Positions 24,219 through 32,164 of a stretch of DNA of 46,928 bases are shown piece by piece. The DNA is from Actinomycetes bacterium (lineage in GTDB: Bacteria; Actinomycetota; Acidimicrobiia; Acidimicrobiales; SZUA-35), in the NCBI GenBank assembly GCA_024280015.1, contig JAJRQY010000174.1:1-46928 (forward strand), read 5' to 3'. Positions within the stretch are counted from its first letter, which is position 1; the number at the start of each line of letters is the position of its first letter. Below the pieces are notes generated by a model. That model was not told where the DNA came from. It was given only the letters and a program-made list of their open reading frames with translations, and searched no databases. The translations under genes and the position numbers were made by a program.

Positions 24219-24254
24219 TTGACACAATGGAAAGGTTACTTTACCATTGTGTCC
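24219..24254 (+). promoter_or_regulatory. Promoter and perfect inverted-repeat operator of the membrane protein/XRE pair
   Basis: TTGACA (24219-24224) and TACCAT (24242-24247) are spaced exactly 17 nt, and the -10 ends 7 nt before the ATG at 24255. A perfect 10-bp inverted repeat, GACACAATGG (24221-24230) and CCATTGTGTC (24244-24253), runs from the -35 to the transcript start. An inner AAAG/CTTT pair extends it by four bases with one base of offset. This is the expected place for an autorepressor, most simply the XRE protein encoded second in the operon. Confidence 0.75.
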
Positions 24255-24677
24255 ATGTTCAATTGTGGCCCGGCTGACAAGACAACCTTCGAGAAGAACG
24301 CCAACAGGGCGTACCTCCGGGAGTTCATCCCGGCGATGGTTGCCTACCTTGTTCTCATCTTTGGGATCGGTTTTTTGGTCGACTTTGAGACCGCAGGCAA
24401 CTGGAAGTACCTGGTAGCCCTACTTCCACTTCTCCCGATCATCTACGGCGCTCGGGCGATCGCCCGCAGCCTCGGCCGGTCCGATGAGATGGGCAAGCAG
24501 ATCCAGTTGGAGGGCATGTCCGCCGGGTTCGGTGCCGCCATGCTCGCTGCTCTCACTCTGGCATTTCTCGCCATGGCAGGCATGAACTCCGAACAATTGG
24601 GACCATGGCTCGTCTTCGGCGTCGGCATGACAACCTGGGGGTTCCATACAATCGCCGGAGCACGGCGAGTGGCATGA
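24255..24677 (+). CDS. Membrane protein paired with an XRE regulator
   Basis: A 140-residue protein with four hydrophobic segments: about 26-44, 53-72, 88-107 and 112-130. The ATG at 24255 is chosen because the promoter -10 lies 7 nt before it; the earlier ATG at 24219 falls inside the promoter. The stop overlaps the next start (ATGA), so the pair is translationally coupled. Two-gene units of a membrane protein with a small YozG/Xre-like regulator are widespread, but their function is mostly unknown. The conserved acidic/basic loop YGARAIARSLGRSDEMGKQI lies between segments 2 and 3. Confidence 0.6.
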   Translation: MFNCGPADKTTFEKNANRAYLREFIPAMVAYLVLIFGIGFLVDFETAGNWKYLVALLPLLPIIYGARAIARSLGRSDEMGKQIQLEGMSAGFGAAMLAALTLAFLAMAGMNSEQLGPWLVFGVGMTTWGFHTIAGARRVA

Positions 24678-24907
24678 AGAATCGCGTGAGAGAACTGCGA
24701 ACTGCTCGAGAATGGAGCCAGGCCAAGTTTGGAGATGCCCTCGGTGTCTCGCGCCAGACCATCAACGCCATCGAGAAAGGACGGTATGACCCCAGCCTGC
24801 CGTTGGCGTTCAAGCTCGCTGCGCTCTTCGAACAATCGATCGAGGAGCTGTTCGAGCCCGAAGTCGCATCGAAGACAGTTCGCCCAGCAGCGAAAGCCCC
24901 GCAATAG
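24674..24907 (+). CDS. XRE-family transcriptional regulator (small, YozG-like)
   Basis: A 77-residue helix-turn-helix protein. The full Cro/C1 HTH is at about residues 3-58: VRELRTAREWSQAKFGDALG, then VSRQTINAIEKGRYDPSLPLAF as the recognition helix region and KLAALFEQSIEELFEPE. There is no effector domain. The ATG at 24674 overlaps the upstream stop; a longer in-frame start at 24605 reads through the membrane protein gene. It probably binds the inverted repeat at 24221-24253. A strong hairpin follows the gene. Confidence 0.85.
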   Translation: MKNRVRELRTAREWSQAKFGDALGVSRQTINAIEKGRYDPSLPLAFKLAALFEQSIEELFEPEVASKTVRPAAKAPQ

Positions 24908-24934
24908 GGGCGAAGCAACAAGTCCCGCACTCAC

Positions 24935-24969
24935 GGTGCATTCCAGGATCAATGACCCTGGAATGCACC
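24935..24969. terminator. Bidirectional hairpin terminator
   Basis: GGTGCATTCCAGG (24935-24947) is the exact complement of CCTGGAATGCACC (24957-24969), a 13-bp stem with a 9-nt loop. It sits between the convergent XRE gene (end 24907) and the lipoprotein gene (end 25007). No T-run follows on either strand, which is common for actinobacterial terminators. Confidence 0.75.
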
Positions 24970-25006
24970 CCAGACACGCTTCGCTGCTGCCGGCGAAGCG
25001 GATGGT

Positions 25007-27040
25007 CTAGCTGCTCAGAGTGAAGACCGCCTCACTGGCAAAGATTTCCGGCAAATGATCCGGTTGTTCGGGAGTGAAGGGGATGCCGTCGCCATCGGAG
25101 TCTCCACCGGATTCACCGGTTGTTCCCGACTCGGCCACCTGCATCTGATTGCCGACGATCTGTGACAAGCTGACATAGATGCTGGCTGCATCTGACTGAT
25201 TGCATTCCGGAGTCGCTTCCCGTAGTGCTCCAGCCAACAGGGCAAAGTTGCGAGGGGTGTAGACGGCGGTGTCGCTGCCTGCCTCGGTCCGGAAGATGTG
25301 ATCGGCATCAACATAGAAGTCATCAAGCAGAACCTGATACGCCTCGTCGGCGGCATCGGCGAACGCCTGCTCACCAGTTATCCGAGCGGCCACATACAGG
25401 CCACGAATGGCTGCGGCCTGAGCCTCAACCGTGCCTGCTTCGCCAGCCGAACCCTCAACAGTGGTCGAGGCAAAATAGTGCCCTGAGCCATCGGAAAGGT
25501 TCGACATCATGAAGTTGGCCTGACTAGCTGCCGCCGCGAGCGCTGCATCTTGAAGTGGTGTTCCTTCGAATTGCTCAACAAAGCCTTCCAAGGCAACCAG
25601 AAGGTAGGCACTGTCCTGAGCGGAAACGGTGTCGCCTCGGACCACGCTTCCGCCTTCCAACGTTGCTTCGTCGACAAAGACATTGGCATCAGCATCGAAA
25701 TGCATGGCCATCAGATTCTGGAAGATCGCCTTGGACGTCCCCTTCATCAGGTCATAGGGGCCGGGAGTTCCCGTTTCTGACGCTGAAGCCGGGAATGGCG
25801 CACCATCGAATACCTCCTTGTAGGCAAGATGGGCCGAATCACTGGAGTCAGCTGGATTCATCATGTTGGTGAAGGAGACCGTGCCCCACAGCAGGGATGC
25901 CTGGTCAAACAAGACGCTGCTGGCATCATCCACGCTCAGGGCAGTTACCCCTGGAGGCAGATTCGGGGCGATCTCGCCCTCGGTAACAGCAATCATGTGG
26001 GGGAAGTACTGAATTCCGTTGGCCGGGTCATAGCTGGCCAAGTCAATGGCACCAAGTTCCGAGCCGTCATAGGCCAAGGCACCGGTCATGAAAGCAACCT
26101 TGTTAATGCCTTCGGCGGTCAGCACCAAACCAATGAAGCCGTCCCGGGAGTCTCCTCCGTAGAACACATTATTGTCGGGATCGAAAAGGGGACTATCGCC
26201 TTGATCGGGCGAAATGGTGCCGTCGGCGTCAATTCCCGCATTGTCCCCATCATGGAAGGCGCTCAGCATGTCTTGGGCCCAGAGGTACTGCTTCATCAAG
26301 GTCTGACCCATGGCCCCCGGGTTCAAGCGCTGATCAAAAGTACTGCGATCCCAACGCATGGTGGAAACGTCGGTCCAATCAAAGGTCTCGGGATCGGGAG
26401 CCTCCGGCAGGTGCGGATCCCCCGAAACGAATTCGGCGAACTGGGGCCAGGCGTTGCCGGGAGGAGGTTCATTAGAAAGGGCCGAGAACGCCATGATCGT
26501 CTTGACTAGCTCATCATCCTCGTTCGTTCCATTGGCCTCACCGGTGAAGGAGCCATCAAAGTCATCAGCCTCATTGGCGGCCGCCTTTCGAACGAGCGGT
26601 GCCCACATCATGTGAAGGCCAATGCCCGAATTCCTCACCACGGTCCCCAACTGGTAGCGGGAGTATTCGTAGTTCTCAATTCCCAGAACATACGCGGTGT
26701 CATCAGGCGATCCGGCGACCTCGGGATCAAGTTCGTCAAGGTCATAACCCAGCGCCTCGGCAAAGGGTTCGCCGCTCTCATTGATCTCATTGGCAAGGAG
26801 CATCTGGTCAATGGTCAGATACTGATCGGTCGAAACTTCGGCCACCAGCCCGCCATGGTCAGCCATGTCATCACCATGGTCATCATCGACCATGGCCGCA
26901 GTGGTTGTCGGTGCCTCAGTTGTTGTTGGCTTTGCCGTAGTTGCGGTCGCCTCGTCGGATCCTCCGCTGTCAGTGCACGCAGCAGCGACAAGCGCAGCCG
27001 AAAGCAATATCGCCGGATACCGCGTAGAACTTGGTTTCAT
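25007..27040 (-). CDS. Large predicted lipoprotein, unknown function
   Basis: A 677-residue protein from the ATG at 27040, which has GGAG seven nucleotides before it and opens a lipoprotein signal (AAAC, C22). A Thr/Ala-rich linker follows, then a His/Asp/Met-rich patch (DDDHGDDMADHGG, residues about 50-62) that could bind metal. The long mature domain ends with about 180 residues in helical repeats (QAAAIRGLYVAARITGEQAFADAADEAYQVLLDD) that resemble an (alpha/alpha)6 toroid, and with a DSDGDGIPF calcium-loop-like stretch near the end. No catalytic motif recognised. The hydrolase gene lies 123 nt upstream, with the 5' leader between. Confidence 0.55.
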   Translation of the reverse strand: MKPSSTRYPAILLSAALVAAACTDSGGSDEATATTAKPTTTEAPTTTAAMVDDDHGDDMADHGGLVAEVSTDQYLTIDQMLLANEINESGEPFAEALGYDLDELDPEVAGSPDDTAYVLGIENYEYSRYQLGTVVRNSGIGLHMMWAPLVRKAAANEADDFDGSFTGEANGTNEDDELVKTIMAFSALSNEPPPGNAWPQFAEFVSGDPHLPEAPDPETFDWTDVSTMRWDRSTFDQRLNPGAMGQTLMKQYLWAQDMLSAFHDGDNAGIDADGTISPDQGDSPLFDPDNNVFYGGDSRDGFIGLVLTAEGINKVAFMTGALAYDGSELGAIDLASYDPANGIQYFPHMIAVTEGEIAPNLPPGVTALSVDDASSVLFDQASLLWGTVSFTNMMNPADSSDSAHLAYKEVFDGAPFPASASETGTPGPYDLMKGTSKAIFQNLMAMHFDADANVFVDEATLEGGSVVRGDTVSAQDSAYLLVALEGFVEQFEGTPLQDAALAAAASQANFMMSNLSDGSGHYFASTTVEGSAGEAGTVEAQAAAIRGLYVAARITGEQAFADAADEAYQVLLDDFYVDADHIFRTEAGSDTAVYTPRNFALLAGALREATPECNQSDAASIYVSLSQIVGNQMQVAESGTTGESGGDSDGDGIPFTPEQPDHLPEIFASEAVFTLSS

Positions 27041-27162
27041 CGGACATCTCCATTCGCATCGTTTTGGAGACCGGGCCCGATCGGTTCGGACACAGAACCA
27101 AGAGCAACAGCGAATGATTCCCCTGAATGCCGAAACATGACAGTTAGGTGAATGACAAGAGG

Positions 27163-28698
27163 TCAGTCGTGTTCGAACCACTGAGCCGTAGTGGTGTCGT
27201 TGGCGGCCAGAATTTGCTCGAAATTGACCGCGTCATCGCCCTTCAAGGACCGATCGAAGAAGCCAAGGCTCATGGCAAGGCTCACGGCAAATGAATCCTG
27301 TCTGAGATCAAGCCAGGACAAGTGGCCACCACGTTCGAAGTTGAGGAAGTAACTGGGACCGGGATGCGAATCGTACAACTCCTGGAGATCAGCGTTGGGA
27401 ACAACGAAGTCTCGTTGTGACCCGATCATGAGTAACGGCGTATTTGGCAGCTCCTGACCATCAGTGAAGTCAAACGGCGTGCCAGCATGGGCAACACCAG
27501 CGATGATTCGGTCATCAGTGCAGCAGGTCGAACCCAACAACCCGTAGGTGGCAGTTCCCCCAATCGAATACCCAATCATGCCGATGCGATCAGGGTCAAT
27601 GAGATCCTGTAGTTCTGGCGGCAGCGCATCGCTAAGGAGTTGGTCAAGGACGAATGAGACATCGGCTGGCTGCTCGTGAATACCGGCACGCATGGCACCC
27701 GGGAAGGAGGTCTCGGGAAAACGGATGCGGGCCACGACATATCCCTGGCTGACCAATGTGCGGTCGTAAGGTGTGAAGACGCCCGAGCCGCCCAAGCTCG
27801 GAGCGACCACCAACAGCGGAAATGAACCAGGTGACGGCGAGGCATCTGATCCACCCAACTCCGAGGCGTCCCGCAGGCCAATCTCGGTGTGAGCAACCTT
27901 GTATGGCCCTGCCGAAGGGCCCTGAGGCGATCGCAAAGAATGCCCAGTTGCCTCACCGAACTCCACTCGATCCAGCAAGGTCTCCGTCACCTCATCAGCC
28001 CAAGCATCAAATCCTTCGGTGGACGACTCGATCACGACAAGGAGGTCTGCTCCGTCAACGTCGAGGGCCCAGATTCGCTCAGTGCTCCCTCCAGCAATGC
28101 CCCAAATCTAGCCATCAGCCACCGAAAACAGTGGTGCCCAATCATCGCCAGACTCCGAATTGGCCTGGAGCTGCCACCAGCGGCCTGGCAAGCCACCGAC
28201 CTCTCCTTCGCCCTCGGCCACCAGCGTGGCGTGGTCCAAGCTGCTGGCCCAATCAGTCAGATCGAGGGTGATTGAGGATCGAGCGAAGGAAACACCGGTG
28301 ATGCCTCCGTTCATCAGTGCGTCACTCTCCAGAATGGCGACTCCGCTAAAGTCCTCGAAGGAGCTATCAGGCGTTTCGAACAGAACTACGCCCTCGAGCA
28401 GCATCGAAACCCGGTAGGGCTCGACGACCTCCAACGCCAGCTCGACCGGAAGAGCATCGGTTTCGTAGATCCCCGCATCCATGACAGGTCCGACTCTCAG
28501 CGGCGTCGGCTGATCGTCGTCTGGAGCTGAGCTTGCTGACTCTTCGGGCGTCGTCGTCTCGACGCCTGTTGTCGCCGACGTTTGCGCCATTGTTGTTGGC
28601 TGGTCGTTGACCGAAGTCTCAGCGAGTAGATCACCTTCAGAAGTACATGCCGCCACCAGAATCGCTCCGCACAGACCAACAATCAAAGAACGTCGCAT
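27163..28698 (-). pseudogene. Lipoprotein-alpha/beta-hydrolase gene interrupted by an in-frame TAG
   Basis: Two ORFs, 28108-28698 (196 residues) and the stretch down to 27163, are in the same frame and are divided only by TAG at 28110-28108. The bases after the TAG translate into protein-like sequence (IWGIAGGSTERIWALDVDG, then DLLVVIESS) up to the GTG at 28035. Read through, the product is about 511 residues: lipobox LVAAC (C18), Thr/Ser-rich linker, a beta-rich domain that spans the TAG, then an alpha/beta hydrolase with nucleophile motif GYSIGG, an Asp in QRDFVVP and His in GGHLSW, as in dienelactone/PAF-acetylhydrolase-like enzymes. GAGGGGG lies before the ATG. The TAG makes it a pseudogene, a stop-codon read-through case or a sequencing error. 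Confidence 0.65.
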
Positions 28699-28775
28699 TG
28701 TGTCCCCCTCGAAGAAGACCTAACACTTCGCGCTTACGAATTGCTGACAGGGGCAGTATTGGGGACGAGCGAGTT

Positions 28776-29006
28776 CTACATGAGGGGACGCAACATCGCT
28801 GCTTCCCAGCGACCGGGACCTGCGGAAACCACGTCAAAGGTCACCGGGGTTCCAGTAGCAATCTCTCGGCTTCCGTCGGCAATCTGGGTGCAGTGAAATG
28901 CATACTCAGCAAGTCCAGCATCCGAGCTCTTTGCACTCTCACGAACCACACCCATGCCAATTGGTGAGTCAAACGACACGACGACACCCTGGCAGCCTGT
29001 CCTCAT
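28776..29006 (-). CDS. Cold-shock-domain-like small protein
   Basis: A 76-residue single OB-fold protein. GVVVSFDSPIGMGVVRESA matches the first strands of a cold-shock domain, with F12 (FD) and a later FHCTQIADGSREIATGTPVTFDVV; the usual RNP aromatic pair is partly replaced. Variants like this are widespread in actinobacteria, but their nucleic-acid binding is not shown. The ATG at 29006 is preferred because GAGGA lies 7 nt before it; an in-frame GTG at 29036 would overlap the preceding gene by 17 nt. Confidence 0.75.
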   Translation of the reverse strand: MRTGCQGVVVSFDSPIGMGVVRESAKSSDAGLAEYAFHCTQIADGSREIATGTPVTFDVVSAGPGRWEAAMLRPLM

Positions 29007-29019
29007 CGACACATCCTCA

Positions 29020-29571
29020 TTAGTGCGGACGCCCACCGGCCATCAGGTCAATGGCGTGGGGGATCACGTCTAGCACTGCTTCGAGCGTCTCCACTGTCCC
29101 TCGGGTCGAGCCTGGCGTGTTCAGAATCAAGGCCTGCCCCCTGGTACCCGCCAACGCACGACTGAGTCGACCAAGACCTTTCCGATTACACAACCGCATG
29201 GCCTCAGCCAAGCCGGGAGCTTCACGCTCGAGTGCCAGCTTCGTTCCTTCCGGAGTCAAGTCACGAGGACCAAATCCTGTTCCGCCGGTGGTAACAATCA
29301 AGCCGTTGAACCCCTCAGCGCACGAGACCAGTTCGTTGTGGACAGAATCAATCCCATCAATGATCTGGATTCGCTCGACAACGGTCCAACCCGCCAACTC
29401 CAAACGTTCACTCAGGGCCTGGCCCGATTTGTCCTCACGCGTACCGGCAATCACACCGTCAGACACGGTGATTATCTTGGCCAGCAGCGGTGTCTTGTGG
29501 GTCGCCGCATGGCTTGATTGGGGTTGGCCCAAGTGGTCAGGTGCTGAGGTCTTCTTGTCGGCATGAGTCAC
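29020..29571 (-). CDS. Molybdenum cofactor synthesis protein, MogA/MoaB family
   Basis: A 183-residue protein: a 25-residue polar N-terminal extension, then the MoCF fold starting AKIITVSDGVIAGTREDKSGQ. TTGGTGFGPRDLTPEGTK near residue 95 is the MPT-binding loop of the family, and LILNTPGSTRGTVETLE near 147 carries the conserved PGS. It adenylylates molybdopterin (MogA role) or acts as MoaB; no other molybdenum cofactor gene is in the window. Divergent from the PLP-enzyme gene across 31 bp. A CAGACT element ends 6 nt before the GTG start, again a leaderless-like geometry, but the match is weak. Confidence 0.85.
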   Translation of the reverse strand: MTHADKKTSAPDHLGQPQSSHAATHKTPLLAKIITVSDGVIAGTREDKSGQALSERLELAGWTVVERIQIIDGIDSVHNELVSCAEGFNGLIVTTGGTGFGPRDLTPEGTKLALEREAPGLAEAMRLCNRKGLGRLSRALAGTRGQALILNTPGSTRGTVETLEAVLDVIPHAIDLMAGGRPH

Positions 29572-29602
29572 ATGACCAGTCTGCCCCCTAACGTGTCTGG
29601 TT

Positions 29603-30775
29603 ATGGCTCAATCTAAGAATCAGTCCGACAGTGGCTTTGGCCCACCCCTGCGTCCTCAATCGGTAGCGGTCACCGTTGGGCGACCCACCGGCTACGGCGA
29701 CCCTCTCAATGTCCCAATCAACCTTGCTTCGAACTTTCGTGAAAGCAGCGACGGACCTTCATCGGGACCAACAGAGGGCTCGCGGGTCTACAGCCGGGCT
29801 GGTGGTACCGAGACTTGGGATGCGTTCGAACAAGCCATTGGCGCCCTTGAAGGGGGCGATGCCATCTCCTTCTCCTCTGGCATGGGTGCAGTAGCTGCCA
29901 TCTTCGCCTTGCTCGAACCAGGCTCAACTGTCCTGGTTCCTGAAGACTGCTACCACGGAGTAGCCGAAACGGTGAATGACGGTGAGGCTCGCCTCGGTTG
30001 GGTCGTTCAGAGATTGCCAGGTGCCGATACCGATTCGTGGCTGAAAGCCATTCCCAATGCTGATCTGGTCTGGCTCGAATCACCCTCCAACCCCCTGATG
30101 GAGATTGCCGACATCCCCACTCTCTGCAACGCAGCAAAGGATGCTGGCGTTGCTTGTGCGGTCGACAACACCTTCGCCACTCCCCTGCTGCAGCGTCCCT
30201 TGGATCATGGGGCCACCTTCAGTGTGCACAGTGCCACCAAGTTCATTGGCGGACACTCAGACCTTCTGATGGGTGTTGTTATTTCCCGAGACAGCGAAGC
30301 CCTAGCCGCCATCGATCGGCGACGCATGCTCGGTGGCGCCACCCCAGGAGCCTTGGAATCGTTCCTTGCATTGCGGGGCCTACGCACCCTGCCTATCCGA
30401 CTTGAACGGTCACAAGCGAACGCCGAAGAGTTGGCCATCCGGTTGTCAGAACACCGGACTGTGAGCCGGGTCCGTTATCCCGGGCTTCCCGACCACCCTG
30501 GTCACGAGTTGGCCTCCACCACCCTGGGTGGGCCAGGCGCCATGCTAAGTTTCGAGACCGTTGGGTCGGCCACATCCGCTGATATTCGTCTGTCTCGTCT
30601 GCGACTCATTAGTGTCGCCACCAGCCTTGGTGGAGTTGAGTCCACCATTGAGCGCCGGGCCAAGCAGGCAGGCCAGGAACACCTGCCGGAAACCTTGATG
30701 CGGCTAAGCGTAGGTATTGAACACATTGAAGACCTGTGGGCCGACCTCGAAGGAGCCCTCGACGGAAGCATCTGA
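29603..30775 (+). CDS. Cys/Met-metabolism PLP-dependent enzyme (cystathionine gamma-synthase/lyase family)
   Basis: A 390-residue fold-type I PLP enzyme. The YSR motif (Y63-R65) that binds cofactor phosphate from the neighbouring subunit, WLESPSNPLMEIADI, D188 in VDNTFATP (pairs with the pyridine N) and the Schiff-base lysine K213 in HSATKFIGGHSD are all present. Family members include MetB, MetC, MetZ and gamma-lyases; the exact reaction cannot be set from motifs. ATG start; TAACGT lies 8 nt upstream. It precedes serA on the same strand with a 155-bp gap that holds a hairpin. Confidence 0.85.
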   Translation: MAQSKNQSDSGFGPPLRPQSVAVTVGRPTGYGDPLNVPINLASNFRESSDGPSSGPTEGSRVYSRAGGTETWDAFEQAIGALEGGDAISFSSGMGAVAAIFALLEPGSTVLVPEDCYHGVAETVNDGEARLGWVVQRLPGADTDSWLKAIPNADLVWLESPSNPLMEIADIPTLCNAAKDAGVACAVDNTFATPLLQRPLDHGATFSVHSATKFIGGHSDLLMGVVISRDSEALAAIDRRRMLGGATPGALESFLALRGLRTLPIRLERSQANAEELAIRLSEHRTVSRVRYPGLPDHPGHELASTTLGGPGAMLSFETVGSATSADIRLSRLRLISVATSLGGVESTIERRAKQAGQEHLPETLMRLSVGIEHIEDLWADLEGALDGSI

Positions 30776-30879
30776 TCAAGAAGCGCTCTTCCGATCCTGC
30801 GAGCCCATGTCATTTGACTAGGCAAATCATCGACTGGCGGAATCAACAGCCAGCTGCCATACTCGCCTTCTGACCTGAC

Positions 30880-30909
30880 CCGAGCACCCGCCACACGGCC
30901 GGTGCTCGG
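30880..30909 (+). other. Hairpin in the serA leader
   Basis: CCGAGCACC (30880-30888) is the exact complement of GGTGCTCGG (30901-30909), and the interior GCC/GGC can pair after one C-C mismatch, leaving an ACAC loop. It sits 11 nt before the AGGAG of serA. It may end the transcript of the PLP-enzyme gene or act as a leader structure; no T-run follows. Confidence 0.5.
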
Positions 30910-30930
30910 CTCGCGAACCAGGAGAACACC

Positions 30931-32163
30931 GTGAAGATTCTTTTTGCTGACTCTGTCGACGACAGCCGCCTCAACGTCTTGCGCGACGCTGGTCACGAAT
31001 GCGTCGTTGACCCGAGCCTCAATGCCGAGTCACTTCCCGACCAGATCGGTGAAGCCGAGGTTCTTGTTGTTCGCAGCACCAAGGTAAGCGCCAAGACGGT
31101 GGCGGCCGGGTCATCCCTCTCTCTGATCGTGCGAGCAGGTGCAGGAACCGACAATGTCGATAAGGCAGCAGCTTCTGCCGCTGGAATCTATGTCTGCAAC
31201 GTGCCCGGCAAGAACGCCATTGCCGTAGCCGAACTCACCATGGGACTACTTCTGGCCATCGATCGAAACCTGGCCGACAATGTGGCTGATTTGCGTAAAG
31301 GCGTTTGGGACAAGGCTCGCTACACCAAGGCCTCCGGTCTTGCAGGCAAGACCCTGGCCATCATCGGCCTGGGTGAGATCGGATTGGCCGTTGCCGAACG
31401 AGCAAAAGCCTTTGGTCTGTCCGTCATTGCCGTGCGAAAGGATCACCGGTCAGCGCAAGCTCAAGCCAGAATCCGCAGTGTTGGTGTACGGCTAGTCGTG
31501 GACACCGCCGCCCTGTTGAAGGAATGTGACATCGTCTCCATCCATGTCCCGAAATCACCAGAAACTGTCGGCATGGTCAACGAAGCCTTTCTGGCTCAAC
31601 TCCGCGACGGCGCCATCGTGCTCAACACCTCACGTGGCGACATGGTTGATGAAGCCGCCCTGCTCAAAGCCATGAATGAGCGTGGCTTCCGAGCAGGCCT
31701 TGATGTGTGGCCAAACGAGCCATCAAAGTCGACGGGTGACTTTAATAGTGAGCTAGCCAAGCACCCAGCCGTGGTTGGAAGCCACCACATTGGAGCATCA
31801 ACCCAACAGGCCCAAGAAGCAGTCGCTGACGGAACGGTTGCCGTCATCAATGCCTACGCCGCCGGAGCAGTCCGCAACTGTGTCAATCTCGACACCGACA
31901 CCGCTGGAAGTATTGTGCTCAACGTCCGCCACCTTGACGAAGTCGGTGTCTTGGCCAAAGTCTTCGCCGTTATCCGGGCCAACGGGCTCAGCGTCAAACA
32001 GATGCAGAACCAGGTATTTGCTGGCGGCCAGGCGGCGGTAGCCACCATCAATATTGACGGGGCCTGCAGCGAAGCCTTCTTGTCTGAGGTTGGTGAAATC
32101 GAAGAGGTTCTTTCCACCTCAGCAACCGCCGCTGACGCACCGACCAACAAGGGCGGCGGCTGA
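30931..32163 (+). CDS. serA: D-3-phosphoglycerate dehydrogenase
   Basis: First step of serine synthesis from 3-phosphoglycerate. The 410-residue protein has an N-terminal substrate domain, an NAD domain with GLGEIG (G146-G151), the catalytic Arg235 (NTSRGD), the Glu near 263 and His286 (HHIGAST), and a C-terminal ACT domain (about 330-400; VLAKVFAVIRANGLSVKQMQNQ) for possible serine feedback. It lacks the allosteric substrate-binding domain of the long M. tuberculosis form. GTG start with AGGAG 6 nt before. First gene of serA-DUF1015-aminotransferase. Confidence 0.93.
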   Translation: MKILFADSVDDSRLNVLRDAGHECVVDPSLNAESLPDQIGEAEVLVVRSTKVSAKTVAAGSSLSLIVRAGAGTDNVDKAAASAAGIYVCNVPGKNAIAVAELTMGLLLAIDRNLADNVADLRKGVWDKARYTKASGLAGKTLAIIGLGEIGLAVAERAKAFGLSVIAVRKDHRSAQAQARIRSVGVRLVVDTAALLKECDIVSIHVPKSPETVGMVNEAFLAQLRDGAIVLNTSRGDMVDEAALLKAMNERGFRAGLDVWPNEPSKSTGDFNSELAKHPAVVGSHHIGASTQQAQEAVADGTVAVINAYAAGAVRNCVNLDTDTAGSIVLNVRHLDEVGVLAKVFAVIRANGLSVKQMQNQVFAGGQAAVATINIDGACSEAFLSEVGEIEEVLSTSATAADAPTNKGGG

Positions 32164-32164
32164 G

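Noticed and set aside
28108-28110. Pyrrolysine at the TAG of the lipoprotein-hydrolase gene
   Set aside because: No pyrrolysine genes are in the window, the surrounding domain is not a methylamine methyltransferase, and the group is not known for it; a nonsense mutation or read error is simpler.
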